A stretch of 64,000 nt of DNA from Stigmatella ashevillena. GTDB lineage: Bacteria; Myxococcota; Myxococcia; Myxococcales; Myxococcaceae. The position numbers and the translations under genes were made by a program. This document shows, piece by piece, positions 32,501 through 40,632 of this stretch (position 1 is the stretch's first letter; every line of letters starts with the position of its first letter). A model generated the notes under the pieces. It was not told the DNA's origin. It made no database searches and was given only the letters and a program-made list of their open reading frames with translations. The DNA lies in NCBI RefSeq assembly GCF_028368975.1, contig NZ_JAQNDM010000002.1:8922425-8986424 (forward strand). The letters are read 5' to 3'.

Positions 32501-34524
32501 CCCAGCAATGCCTCCCGCAGCTTGTCGTGGACGAAGGTGTACCGGCCCCGGCTCTCCTCCCACAGCATGTGCCGACGCCGGGGTTCATCCAGCGCGGTGA
32601 GGATGTTCTCCCGCTCCGAGCCGGAGAGCGCTTCCACCCGGTCCAGATCAAAGCTCTTGCCCAGCACCGCCCCCACCGAGAGCAGGCGCAGGGATTCTTC
32701 CGGCAGCAGCTTGAGCCGGCGCACCAGGAACGAGGCGGCCTGGCGCGAGGAGCGCACGTGCGCCATGGCGCCCGGGTCCACCTGCCAGCCCTCGGGACCT
32801 GCCACCAGCGCGCCATCCTCGACCAGGCCGTGGAGCACCGCCGAGGCCATGAACGGATTGCCCTCGGAGAGCCGGGCCACCAACTCGGTGGCCTCGGGTG
32901 GAAGGGCGCCTGCCATCGACTCCGCCATGTGGGTCACCTCGGCGGCACCGAAGGTGGCCAGGCGCAGGTGGGCGCTGGGTTTCAACCGCCTCAGCACGTG
33001 GCCTGCCCCTACCTCCTCGCTTCGGAAGGACACCACCAACAGCATGTGGCTCCCCGTCTGCTGGATGGCCTGTTGCCAGTTCTCGAGCGCGCGCAGGGTC
33101 AGCTCGTCCGCCCATTGGGCATCATCCAACAGCACCAGCGCGGGCTCGGCCGGGGTGCCCAGCGCGCTCAAGAGGGAGGTGAGGGCGCGGATGCCGCGGC
33201 TCTCGCCAAACGACTCTGGGCCCAGGTTCTGCTGGACAGGAGGGCCCAGCACCGGCTCCAACTGTGGCAGCGCGGTGCACAGCGCGGCTTCCTGGCCCGC
33301 GAGCCGCTGTCGCAAGGTCTCGGCCAGCGCGGGCTGCTCCTGGGCCGACGCGGCGATACCCGCCGCTACCCCCGAGAAGAGCTGGAAAGGGCGCATGGCG
33401 GATTGATCCACCGCTTGGCCCTGGAGAACCCAGGCCCGGTGGTTCACGGCGCGCGCGGCGAACTCCTCCAGCAGCCAGCTCTTGCCTCCGCCGGACTCGG
33501 CCTCGACGATGACCAGCCGGCCCGGCTCCACGTGGGTGCGCTCCAGCTCACGCTCCAGCACCGCCAGCTCCTCCTGACGGCCGACGAAGGAGGGCTCCGT
33601 GAGGCTGCGGCGCTGATCGTGCACGCCGGTGACGAGCTCGGGCTCCGCCTCGCCGTGCGAGAGCGCCTCGTCCAGGGCGCGCAGGTCCGCCAGCGCGGAC
33701 TCCGCGGACTGGTAGCGGTCCGCCGGGTCCGTCTGAAGCAGCCGTCCCACCAGCTCCTCCAGCGCACGAGGCACCTCCACCCCGCCACTGCGCAGCTTGG
33801 GCCGCGCGCCCAGGTGCTGCCGCAGGACGTCTCCCACGGTCGTGCCATCGAACGCCGGCCGGCCCGAGAGCGCCTCGAAAAGGACGATGCCCACGGAGTA
33901 CAGGTCAGACGTGCTCTCCACCGCGCGGTTGAGCAATCCGGCTTGCTCCGGTGAGAGATAGCGCGCAGTGCCCACGGGCAGATCTCTCAATGAGGGATCC
34001 AACCGCTCGCTCCGGGCCAGGCCGAAGTCCACCAGCGTGGCCCGGTCCAGGGGCGCCCCCTCGACGATGATGTTGGAGGGCTTCACGTCCCGGTGAATCA
34101 CCCCGTGGCGGTGGGCCTCCACCAGGCCCACCAGCAGACATTGGCCCAGCGTGAGCACCTCCGCCGGCGTGAGGCTGCCGTGCATGAGCCGCTCCTGGAG
34201 CGTCTCTCCGGGAAGGTAAGGGGTGACCAGGTAGAGGAGCTCCCCCGTCGAGCCCAGGTGGAGCACGGGTTGGAGAAAGGCACTGTCCAGCTCCTCCAGG
34301 ACGGCGGCCTCGTGCTCCAGCCGCAACCGGGCGGTGGGAACAAGCGACGCCCGGGATGTCATCTTGATGACAACCTGACTCCCCGTCCGGTGATCATTGC
34401 CCAGCCACGTGGACACACCCCGGCCTGTTTTCAAGCGCCGGAGCAGTTCGAAGCGGTTGCCCAGACGCCGGCCTGGGAGTGGCTCTCCAGGGACGGCGCC
34501 GACCTGTGGAAAGCCCTCTGCCAT
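29527..34524 (-). CDS. Hybrid Ser/Thr kinase - ATPase - GAF - histidine kinase
   Basis: A 1665-residue signalling protein. Domains in order: a Ser/Thr kinase (about 22-285) with Lys54, His-Arg-Asp146-Val-Lys-Pro-Ser-Asn and Asp166-Phe-Gly; an AAA/NACHT-like ATPase starting with a P-loop (Glu-Ser-Gly-Gly-Gly-Lys-Ser, about 340); a long alpha-solenoid/TPR-like middle (about 600-1190); a GAF domain (about 1220-1390); and a histidine kinase with phospho-acceptor His near 1433 in Ala-Ala-His-Glu-Leu-Lys-Thr-Pro and an ATPase domain ending in Gly-Phe-Gly-Ile-Gly-Leu-Trp. It is cytoplasmic, and both kinases look intact. This architecture (PknK/STPK-HK hybrid) is known in myxobacteria and cyanobacteria. 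The partner response regulator is not adjacent. The start at 34524 was chosen over the open frame to 34569. Confidence 0.92.
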   Translation of the reverse strand: MAEGFPQVGAVPGEPLPGRRLGNRFELLRRLKTGRGVSTWLGNDHRTGSQVVIKMTSRASLVPTARLRLEHEAAVLEELDSAFLQPVLHLGSTGELLYLVTPYLPGETLQERLMHGSLTPAEVLTLGQCLLVGLVEAHRHGVIHRDVKPSNIIVEGAPLDRATLVDFGLARSERLDPSLRDLPVGTARYLSPEQAGLLNRAVESTSDLYSVGIVLFEALSGRPAFDGTTVGDVLRQHLGARPKLRSGGVEVPRALEELVGRLLQTDPADRYQSAESALADLRALDEALSHGEAEPELVTGVHDQRRSLTEPSFVGRQEELAVLERELERTHVEPGRLVIVEAESGGGKSWLLEEFAARAVNHRAWVLQGQAVDQSAMRPFQLFSGVAAGIAASAQEQPALAETLRQRLAGQEAALCTALPQLEPVLGPPVQQNLGPESFGESRGIRALTSLLSALGTPAEPALVLLDDAQWADELTLRALENWQQAIQQTGSHMLLVVSFRSEEVGAGHVLRRLKPSAHLRLATFGAAEVTHMAESMAGALPPEATELVARLSEGNPFMASAVLHGLVEDGALVAGPEGWQVDPGAMAHVRSSRQAASFLVRRLKLLPEESLRLLSVGAVLGKSFDLDRVEALSGSERENILTALDEPRRRHMLWEESRGRYTFVHDKLREALLGLMGPQERQELHRLTARTIAAGEQGDPFELAYHFDAAGENTLALPHALVAAERARQQFALEAAEFNYRIAERGAVNAGASTRYRIASGLGDVLMLRGRYDAAQQQLELAQQLAGEPVEQARMWAKLGELAFKRGITDEGNAALEKGLRLLGRWVPGSDAMLGLGAVWELGVQAGHTLVPQLWLARRPLEDSAEDLLAVHIYSRMAYGYWYHRGRMAVLWAHLRGMNIAERYPPTPELAQSYSEHSPVATVLPWFRRAIAYVDKSLRMRREMGDVWGQGQSLHFYGLAFYCSGRFEECIERCGEAIRLLERTGDRWEVNNAHFQVAMALYRLGRMKEALSSAQQLHRAAQSIGDRYAVRLALEAWSKAAGGRIPRSVLEEELLNPSADPQSRAGTLMAEALRQLHEGDPEGAVTTLEQASRVVENAHLRSEYVAPVPGLLATALRQHVESLSAFSPQRRVTLLRYAGQVARHAHKLARTYRNNLPHALRERALLAAMADQPHRARKWLEQSLKVAQELKMRHERAQTLLARGQVGKALGWPHAGDDIKVATRELQDMEQGLAEEALTPGGAPERPETLSLVDRFPRVLEAGRRIASALTREAVFEAVRQSMLELLRAEHCVVLDPSAVLSEDVRLTAGVSRTAIARALETGHPAVMDQGLRGGVSESMELLGVRSLLCAPLQIRGKTVACVCASHRQVGELFGEDEKRLTGFITTLASVALENAEGFERMAALSEERGRLYLEEQEAVRRRDDFLSIAAHELKTPLTSLQLHLQGLMSQLRQGTERMPPERLGAKLDSANLQTQRMGRLVNELLDISRVAQGQLLGKLEDVDLVPLVRGVLERSKEALARAECPLELRAVDSLVGHWDASRLEQVAGNLLTNAMKYGARKRIEVVLEGDSQEARLKVRDEGIGIAPEDAHRIFERFERAVSVRHYGGFGIGLWLVREIVQALGGSVDVQSEPGQGSTFTVTLPRSGPPRRPVELSADPAPDK

Positions 34525-34892
34525 TCGGTGCCCTCGCCCTCCCTCAGCCCCGCAGGAGCGGGCGGTCATTCAGGTAAGCTTGGTGCCGGGATGAGCCCTG
34601 CCAAGGGGGCAGCGGCCGCTACCGGGGTCGACTGCCCTGGCCTTCAACAATGAAGGGCGTGTCTCTCCCATTCCTGCCCACATCTTCGCCCCTCTGCCTG
34701 GGGAGCAGGCCTCCGGGCAGGCATGACGCGATGCGTGCACAGGCCAAGGTGTGCCGTCGTGCCAGGAAGGGCAAGAGCGCGAGGAATTGCCACCCTGGGG
34801 CCGCAGGCCGCTTGACACCTTGGGTGCCCCAGCCGAAAAGCCCGGCCCAAGGCGGCCCGCCGTCTCCTTCCCTGCCGCCCTGGAGCCTGGGA
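34525..34892. other. Intergenic region upstream of the homogentisate operon, 368 bases
   Basis: This gap separates the divergent kinase gene and the catabolic operon. No gene was recognised. It contains a long imperfect inverted repeat (TGCCTG near 34695 with CAGGCA near 34718) and a perfect -35-like TTGACA at 34812-34817, without a good -10. The operon promoter and its regulator site are presumably here. The frame of the first operon gene is open across the gap from 34650, but the stretch shows no family similarity. Confidence 0.5.
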
Positions 34893-35870
34893 GTGAAGCT
34901 CGCGACCCTCAAGGATGGAACCCGCGATGGACGGCTCATCGTCGTCAAGCGGGATAACTCGGCGTATGCGCTCGCCACCAATGTGGCCCTCACGCTCCAG
35001 GCCGCTTTGGATGACTGGGAGGTCCGGGAGCCGCAGTTGCGCGCCCTGGCCGCACAGCTCGAGGCGGGCACGGTCCAGAGCCGTCCCCTGGACGTGGGCG
35101 CGCTGCTTGCCCCGCTGCCTCGGGCCTATGAATGGCTTGATGGCAGCGCCTTCCTCAACCACGTCCTGCTCGTGCGCAAGGCCCGGGGCGCCGAGCCGCC
35201 CGCCACGCTGAAGACGGATCCGCTTGTCTACCAGGGCGGCTCGGGGGAGTTCCTGGCGCCCACCGCGGACATCCCCCTGGCGGACGAGGCCTGGGGCCTG
35301 GATTTCGAGGGCGAGGTCTGCGTCATCCTCGGAGACACGCCCCAGGGCACGAAGGTCGAGCAGGCGGGCAAACACATCCGGCTGCTGATGATCTGCAACG
35401 ACGTCTCGCTGCGCAACCTCATCCCGGACGAGCTGGCCAAGGGCTTTGGCTTCGTGCAGAGCAAGCCCGCCACGGCCTTCGGCCCCTTCGCCCTCACGCC
35501 GGATGAGCTGGAGCCCGCGTGGAAGGAGGGGCGGGTGCACCTGAGGCTGCGCTCCACCCTCAACGGCGAGCTCGTGGGCGATACCGACGCAGGCCCGGAG
35601 ATGCACTTCTCCTTCCATGAGCTCATCCAGCACCTCTGCAAGACGCGGGGCTTCACCGCGGGCACCATCCTGGGCAGCGGCACGGTGTCCAACGCGGACC
35701 GGGCCCGGGGCATCTCCTGTCTGGCCGAGCGCCGGATGATCGAAACCATCGAGGAGGGCAAGCCCCGCACGCCCTTCATGAAGCCGGGGGACACCATCGA
35801 CATCGAGATGCTGAACGCGGAGGGCCAGAGCCTCTTCGGCCGCATCTCGCAGAAGGTCGTGAAGCGATGA
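34893..35870 (+). CDS. fahA: Fumarylacetoacetate hydrolase
   Basis: A 325-residue cytoplasmic enzyme, the last step of tyrosine/homogentisate breakdown: fumarylacetoacetate to fumarate and acetoacetate. I start it at GTG 34893 (TGGAG upstream) because the family's N-terminus Val-Lys-Leu-Ala-Thr-Leu-Lys-Asp-Gly-Thr-Arg-Asp-Gly begins there. The catalytic core shows the metal-site pattern Asp-Phe-Glu-Gly-Glu-Val (about 149-154), Ile-Cys-Asn-Asp-Val-Ser-Leu-Arg-Asn, Lys-Pro-Ala-Thr-Ala-Phe-Gly-Pro, and Ile-Leu-Gly-Ser-Gly-Thr-Val-Ser-Asn. It overlaps the next gene by ATGA, so translation is coupled. The context of three other pathway genes makes the assignment strong, although the long bacterial FAH branch also handles other acylpyruvates. 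Confidence 0.93.
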   Translation: MKLATLKDGTRDGRLIVVKRDNSAYALATNVALTLQAALDDWEVREPQLRALAAQLEAGTVQSRPLDVGALLAPLPRAYEWLDGSAFLNHVLLVRKARGAEPPATLKTDPLVYQGGSGEFLAPTADIPLADEAWGLDFEGEVCVILGDTPQGTKVEQAGKHIRLLMICNDVSLRNLIPDELAKGFGFVQSKPATAFGPFALTPDELEPAWKEGRVHLRLRSTLNGELVGDTDAGPEMHFSFHELIQHLCKTRGFTAGTILGSGTVSNADRARGISCLAERRMIETIEEGKPRTPFMKPGDTIDIEMLNAEGQSLFGRISQKVVKR

Positions 35871-36514
35871 AGCTCTACGGCTACTGGCGCTCGTCCTGCA
35901 CGTGGCGCGTGCGCATCGCCTTGAACCTCAAGGGCGTGGGCTACACCTACGAGGCGGTGCACCTGCTGAAGGACGGCGGGCAGCAGAACTCGGACGCCTA
36001 CCGTGCCGTGAACCCCCTGCGCACCGTGCCCACCCTGGAGTTTCAGGAGGGGGGCACGGTGCGCAGGCTCTCCCAGTCGATGGCGATCCTGGAATACCTG
36101 GAAGAGCGCCATCCCACGCCTGCCCTGTTACCGGCCGAGCCCTGGGCGCGGGCCCGCTGCCGGATGTTGTCGGAGAGTGTGAACTCGGGCATCCAGCCGC
36201 TGCAGAACACCGCCGTGATGCAGTTCGTCAAAAAGGAATTCCAAGCGGATGAGAAGGCCTTCGCGGCGCACTGGAATGTCCGGGGGCTGACGGCCTTGGA
36301 AGCGATGGTCCAGGAGACCGCGGGGACTTATTGCATCGGTGAGCAAGTGTCGTTCGCGGATCTGTTCCTGGTGCCTCAGCTCTACGGGGCGCGCCGTTAT
36401 GGAGTAGATCTCTCGCCGTACCCCACGCTCACCCGCATCGAAGCGGCGTGCGAGAGACTTCCCGCCTTCCAGGCGGCCCATGCAGACCGGCAGCCCGACG
36501 CAGTCCCTGCCTGA
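35867..36514 (+). CDS. maiA: Maleylacetoacetate isomerase (zeta-class GST)
   Basis: A 215-residue glutathione-dependent enzyme that turns maleylacetoacetate into fumarylacetoacetate. The zeta-class signature Ser-Ser-Cys-x-Trp-Arg-Val-Arg-Ile-Ala-Leu is at residues 9-19, followed by Asn-Pro-Leu-Arg-Thr-Val-Pro-Thr-Leu and Leu-Ser-Gln-Ser-Met-Ala-Ile-Leu-Glu-Tyr-Leu. The C-terminal helical domain has Ser-Phe-Ala-Asp-Leu-Phe-Leu-Val-Pro-Gln. It sits second in the operon, overlapping the hydrolase stop by 4 bases, and is 32 bases ahead of hppD. It is cytoplasmic and of normal length for the family. Confidence 0.94.
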   Translation: MKLYGYWRSSCTWRVRIALNLKGVGYTYEAVHLLKDGGQQNSDAYRAVNPLRTVPTLEFQEGGTVRRLSQSMAILEYLEERHPTPALLPAEPWARARCRMLSESVNSGIQPLQNTAVMQFVKKEFQADEKAFAAHWNVRGLTALEAMVQETAGTYCIGEQVSFADLFLVPQLYGARRYGVDLSPYPTLTRIEAACERLPAFQAAHADRQPDAVPA

Positions 36515-36546
36515 ACGTTTTCTCCCTTTTTTCCAAGGAGCCGACC

Positions 36547-37707
36547 ATGGCCAAGATCGAATCGCTGGGCATCAAGACCATCGAGAGCGTGCACTGGTAT
36601 GTGCATGACCTGGAGCGCAGCCGCCGCTTCTATACACAGGGGCTGGACTTCGCCGAGCTGGGCGTGTCCTCGCCGGAACTGGAGAAGGCAGGCAGGCAGA
36701 AGTCGGCGGTTTTCCAGGCAGGCGACGTCGTGCTCATCGTCAGCCAGCCGGTGGGCGAGGGAGGGCGTGCTTGGCGCTACCTGCGCAAGCACCCGGATGG
36801 AATCGGCACCGTCACCTACGAGGTAGAGGACGTGGAGAAGGCGTTCCGCCTGCTGGAGGCGCGCGGGGGCACCTTCATCACGGACATCCTGCGCTTCGAG
36901 GACGGGCAGGGGGGCCGACTGGCCATGTTCTCCATCACCACGCCGTTTGGTGACACCACCTTCCGCTTCGTGCAGCGCGATGGTTACCGCGCGCTCTTCC
37001 CGGGCTTCGTGGCGCACGACAAGCCCAAGGGGGGCAAGAACCGCTTCGGCTTCGGCCACATCGACCACATGACGGCCAACTTCCAGACGATGCGGCCCAT
37101 GCTCTTGTGGATGGAGCACGTGATGGGCTTCGAGTCCTTCTGGGGCATCGAGTTCCACACGGAGAAGGAAGGCAACGTCAAGAAGGACCATGGCTCGGGG
37201 CTTCGCTCCGCGGTGGTGTGGGATCCGAAGAGCGGGGTGAAGTTCGCCAACAACGAGCCCCTGCGGCCCTTCTTCAAGTCCTCGCAGATCAACGTCTTCA
37301 ACGAAGACCACCGCGGCGATGGCGTGCAGCACCTGGCGCTCACGGTGAAGGACATCCTCACCTCGGTGAGGGAGCTGCGCGACGCGGCGGGCATCCAGTT
37401 CATGCCCACGCCGGGCTCGTACTACGACTTGCTGCCCGAGCGCATCCAGCGCATGGGCATCAAGAAGATCGACGAGGACATCAACGCGCTGCGCGAGCTG
37501 GAGATCCTCATCGATGGGGACAAGGAGCACAGCTACCTGCTCCAGATCTTCATGAAGGAAGCGGCGGGCCTCTACAAGGACCCGGCGGCCGGGCCGTTCT
37601 TCTACGAAATCATTCAGCGCAAGGGGGACAAGGGCTTCGGCGGCGGCAATTTCCGCGCGCTGTTCGAGAGCATCGAGCGCCAACACAAGGCCGAAGGGCG
37701 GATCTAA
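36547..37707 (+). CDS. hppD: 4-hydroxyphenylpyruvate dioxygenase
   Basis: A 386-residue Fe(II) dioxygenase that converts 4-hydroxyphenylpyruvate to homogentisate. AAGGAG precedes ATG 36547; the frame is open back to 36448. Two glyoxalase-type halves are present. The iron ligands are His174 (His-Ile-Asp-His-Met), His262 (Gly-Val-Gln-His-Leu-Ala) and Glu338 (Leu-Gln-Ile-Phe-Met-Lys-Glu), and the C-terminal Gly-Gly-Gly-Asn-Phe motif that closes the active site is present. Third gene of the operon; only 3 bases separate it from hmgA. It acts in the cytoplasm on tyrosine- or phenylalanine-derived keto acid. Confidence 0.96.
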   Translation: MAKIESLGIKTIESVHWYVHDLERSRRFYTQGLDFAELGVSSPELEKAGRQKSAVFQAGDVVLIVSQPVGEGGRAWRYLRKHPDGIGTVTYEVEDVEKAFRLLEARGGTFITDILRFEDGQGGRLAMFSITTPFGDTTFRFVQRDGYRALFPGFVAHDKPKGGKNRFGFGHIDHMTANFQTMRPMLLWMEHVMGFESFWGIEFHTEKEGNVKKDHGSGLRSAVVWDPKSGVKFANNEPLRPFFKSSQINVFNEDHRGDGVQHLALTVKDILTSVRELRDAAGIQFMPTPGSYYDLLPERIQRMGIKKIDEDINALRELEILIDGDKEHSYLLQIFMKEAAGLYKDPAAGPFFYEIIQRKGDKGFGGGNFRALFESIERQHKAEGRI

Positions 37708-37710
37708 GCC

Positions 37711-38871
37711 ATGTTCGAGCGCCGCGTTGTCGGCAAGGTGCCCCGAAAGCACCACATCCAGCTCAAGGATGAGAAGGGGGCGCTCCTCCATGAGGAGTGC
37801 TTCACCCGCGACGGTTTCGAGGGGCCATACACCATCGCCTACCACCAGAAGCCGCCTCACACGCAGAGCCTGGCGGTGGCGGCGCATGGGTGGAAGGCCC
37901 CCGAAGCCATCACCGGGCGGCCCCTCGCCAAGAGGCACTACAAGTCCCAGGAGATGAAGCGCGTGGGGGGAGCCCCCGTCGATGCGCGCGTCCCGTTGCT
38001 CTTCAACGCGGACTTGACGCTCGGGGTTTTGCACCCCACGGAGCCAGACCCCGTCTATTTCAGCAATGGGGATGGGGACGACCTCTTCTACATCCACGAG
38101 GGCAGCGGGCTGCTGCGCTCGCCCCTGGGAGACGTGCGCTTCGAAGCACAGGACTACGTCTTCATTCCCCGGGGGATGGTGCACCGCTTCCTGCCGGATG
38201 CAGGCGTGCCGCAGTACTGGCTCTCCCTGGAGTTGAAGGGGGGCTTGCACCTGCCGAGGCAGTGGCGCAACGAGGTGGGGCAACTGCGCATGGATGCGCC
38301 CTATAGCCACCGGGACTTCCGGGTCGTGGAGTTCACCGGGCCCCGGGACGAAGGGATCCGGGAACTGGTGGTGAAGCGAGGGGAGGCATTTCACGGCTTC
38401 GCCTATCAACACACGCCACTGGATGTGGTGGGGTGGGATGGCACGGTGTATCCGTGGGTGTTTCCCATCCTCAATTTCCAGCCGCGTGCGGGATTGGTGC
38501 ACCTGCCACCCACGTGGCATGGCACCTTCGCGGCGCGGGGGGCCCTCATCTGTTCGTTCGTACCCCGCGTGGTCGACTTCCATCCGGAGGCGATTCCCTG
38601 CCCCTATCCGCATACCTCGGTCGACTGTGACGAGTTCCTCTTCTATTGCAGGGGCAACTTCATCAGTCGGCGTGGGGTGGGGGCGGGCAGCATCAGCCAC
38701 CATCCCATGGGCATGACGCACGGCCCGCATCCGGGAGCCTATGAGGGCAGCCTGGGCCACCGCACCACGGATGAGCTGGCGGTGATGCTCGACACGACGC
38801 TGCCCCTGCAGCCCACGGCCGCGGCGCTCAACATCGAGGATCCCCACTACCAGAACAGCTTCATTCCCTGA
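37711..38871 (+). CDS. hmgA: Homogentisate 1,2-dioxygenase
   Basis: A 386-residue ring-cleaving Fe(II) enzyme that opens homogentisate to maleylacetoacetate. Typical motifs are Asp-Asp-Leu-Phe-Tyr-Ile-His-Glu-Gly-Ser-Gly, Tyr-Val-Phe-Ile-Pro-Arg-Gly-Met-Val-His, Cys-Asp-Glu-Phe-Leu-Phe-Tyr-Cys-Arg-Gly-Asn-Phe and His-His-Pro-Met-Gly-Met-Thr-His-Gly-Pro-His-Pro-Gly, the last carrying iron-ligand region residues. It is somewhat shorter than the roughly 430-residue animal and Pseudomonas enzymes, as in the short bacterial branch. It ends the operon; the stop codon runs straight into a strong hairpin terminator. The four genes together take 4-hydroxyphenylpyruvate to fumarate and acetoacetate. 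Confidence 0.95.
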   Translation: MFERRVVGKVPRKHHIQLKDEKGALLHEECFTRDGFEGPYTIAYHQKPPHTQSLAVAAHGWKAPEAITGRPLAKRHYKSQEMKRVGGAPVDARVPLLFNADLTLGVLHPTEPDPVYFSNGDGDDLFYIHEGSGLLRSPLGDVRFEAQDYVFIPRGMVHRFLPDAGVPQYWLSLELKGGLHLPRQWRNEVGQLRMDAPYSHRDFRVVEFTGPRDEGIRELVVKRGEAFHGFAYQHTPLDVVGWDGTVYPWVFPILNFQPRAGLVHLPPTWHGTFAARGALICSFVPRVVDFHPEAIPCPYPHTSVDCDEFLFYCRGNFISRRGVGAGSISHHPMGMTHGPHPGAYEGSLGHRTTDELAVMLDTTLPLQPTAAALNIEDPHYQNSFIP

Positions 38872-38906
38872 GCGCCTCGCCCTCTGTTCACCGGAGGGCG
38901 ACGCTC
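38870..38906 (+). terminator. Hairpin closing the homogentisate operon
   Basis: GAGCG (38870-38874) plus CGCCCTC (38878-38884) pair with GAGGGCG (38894-38900) plus CGCTC (38902-38906), a two-part stem of 12 bp with a 9-base loop that overlaps the hmgA stop codon. Confidence 0.65.
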
Positions 38907-39098
38907 CGCTCCAGGACCCCTTGCTCGCTCAGCAGCCGGGCTGCGGTGCATGAGCACGTGGGTCCGGCCTGTCCGTCACATCCCGGGGAGCCTCCCTCTG
39001 TCTCGGCGCAGGGGGCACCAGTCTTCTCTCGACCGGGACCCAGTGGAGGGCCTCCTGCGCAGGGCGCGGTCCCACGCAGGCACAGGAGCAACCCCATC

Positions 39099-40565
39099 AT
39101 GATTCACGGTGAGACACACCTTCGCGGGATTCATCCCCCCCAGTCTCAGTTTCACTCCCGGGGGCGCTTCGGCCGGCTCTTTCCAGAGCTGCCCTCCTTC
39201 GCGCCCGACCTGCCGAGGATCCGGGCGGCGCTGATCGAACTGGGCAAGCAGGGCGGGCTGATGGATGCCAACGACCCGTCTCCGCCTCCGCCTGCGCCCA
39301 ACCTCAATCCGGACAATGAGGACATCACCGCGGGCTTCACGTTCTTCGGGCAGTTTGTCGACCACGATTTGACGTTTGACCCGACCTCCATCTTGGAGAG
39401 GCAGAACGATCCGGAAGCCTTGGAGAACTTCCGCACGCCGGCGCTCGAACTGGACAACATCTATGGGGCAGGTCCGAGAGCCGCCCGCCACTTCTACGAC
39501 ACGGACAATCCGGCGAAGTTCCTCCTGGACGTGCTGAGCGATGCGCCGGGCTCGCAGGACGACATGCCGCGCAACCGGCAGGCCACGGCGATCATCTCGG
39601 ATCCCCGCAACGACGAGAACGTCATCGTCTCGCAGTTCCACGTGGCGATGCTCAAGTTCCACAACGCGGTCGTGGATCACCTGATCGCCAAGAACGTCTC
39701 CCCCTCCGAGGTCTTCGAAGAGGCGCAGCGGATGGTGCGCTGGCACTACCAGTGGATCGTCCTCAAGGAGTTCCTCCCGAAGATTGCTGGCGCGGATGTG
39801 GTGAGGGCGGTGCTGCAGGCTCCCCCGCGGGCCCGCTTCTTCCAGTGGCGGAACGAGCCGTTCATCCCGGTGGAGTTCTCGGTGGCGGCCTACCGGTTCG
39901 GGCACAGCCAGGTGCGGCCGGGCTACCGGGTCAATCAGGGCTTCGCCGCGGGCATCTTCAACAGCACCATCGCGGCGGATGTCGCGGATCCGAATGACCT
40001 GCGGGGGGGCAAGCGCGCCCAGCGGCGGTTCGTGGAATGGGATCTGTTTTTCCCCATCACGGGCGCCACGCGTCCGGCTCAGCAGGGCAAGCGGATCGAC
40101 AGCCGGCTGTCGAGCCCTCTCTTCGCACTGATCCAAGGCGCTCCTGGCCAGGTGGCTGGCAGCGGGGCGGGCACGGCCTCCAACCCTGTCTCGCTGGCAC
40201 AGCGCAACCTGCTGCGAAGCCTGGCGCTCAGCCTGCCTTCGGGACAGGCCATGGCCAAGCGCATGGGCATCAAGCCCCTGACGCCCGACCAGCTCGCGGA
40301 TCTGAAGCCGCTCGGCGTGGGGTTCGAGCTCGCCACGCCGCCCTGGTTCTACATCCTGAAAGAAGCCGAGGTGAACGGCGGGGGCAAGCGGCTGAGCGGC
40401 GTGGGGGCCCGCATCGTCGCGGAGGTGCTCATCGGGATTCTCCAGGGAGACCGGCGCTCGTTCCTGAATGCCAACCCCGACTGGAAGCCCGAGCTTGCCA
40501 ACAGCAAGGGTGAGTTCTTCATCGAAGACCTGTTGCGGTTCGCTGGAGCGAAGCTGGGGCCGTAG
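39099..40565 (+). CDS. Animal-type haem peroxidase
   Basis: A 488-residue protein of the peroxidase-cyclooxygenase superfamily. ATG 39099 is preceded by AGGAG; the frame is open to 38946. The distal His is His89 in Phe-Gly-Gln-Phe-Val-Asp-His-Asp, with Asp next to it for haem ester linkage. The proximal His is His269 in Phe-Ser-Val-Ala-Ala-Tyr-Arg-Phe-Gly-His. A further landmark is His-Asn-Ala-Val-Val-Asp-His-Leu. There is no signal peptide, so it is cytoplasmic or exported by another route. Family members use H2O2 to oxidise halides, phenols or lipids; myxobacterial ones are uncharacterised as far as I know. It stands alone, 228 bp after the homogentisate operon and beyond its terminator. 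Confidence 0.88.
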   Translation: MIHGETHLRGIHPPQSQFHSRGRFGRLFPELPSFAPDLPRIRAALIELGKQGGLMDANDPSPPPPAPNLNPDNEDITAGFTFFGQFVDHDLTFDPTSILERQNDPEALENFRTPALELDNIYGAGPRAARHFYDTDNPAKFLLDVLSDAPGSQDDMPRNRQATAIISDPRNDENVIVSQFHVAMLKFHNAVVDHLIAKNVSPSEVFEEAQRMVRWHYQWIVLKEFLPKIAGADVVRAVLQAPPRARFFQWRNEPFIPVEFSVAAYRFGHSQVRPGYRVNQGFAAGIFNSTIAADVADPNDLRGGKRAQRRFVEWDLFFPITGATRPAQQGKRIDSRLSSPLFALIQGAPGQVAGSGAGTASNPVSLAQRNLLRSLALSLPSGQAMAKRMGIKPLTPDQLADLKPLGVGFELATPPWFYILKEAEVNGGGKRLSGVGARIVAEVLIGILQGDRRSFLNANPDWKPELANSKGEFFIEDLLRFAGAKLGP

Positions 40566-40632
40566 GCGATGGGGCGGCTGGCCGGGGGGAGCCATGGACA
40601 TGGCTCCCCTCTGCTGTAGGGCAGAGAGCGGC

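Noticed and set aside
30649-33954. 1101-codon open frame on the plus strand opposite the hybrid kinase
   Set aside because: It is the antisense of a well-supported kinase; its composition is Arg/Gly/His-rich without motifs, as expected from high GC at third positions.
34812-34840. TTGACA with a possible -10 as the operon promoter
   Set aside because: The -35 is perfect, but no acceptable -10 lies 16-18 bases on (GAAAAG at best), so it was mentioned only in the gap entry.
36397-38847. 816-codon minus-strand frame opposite hppD and hmgA
   Set aside because: Antisense of firmly identified enzymes, with no recognisable motif.
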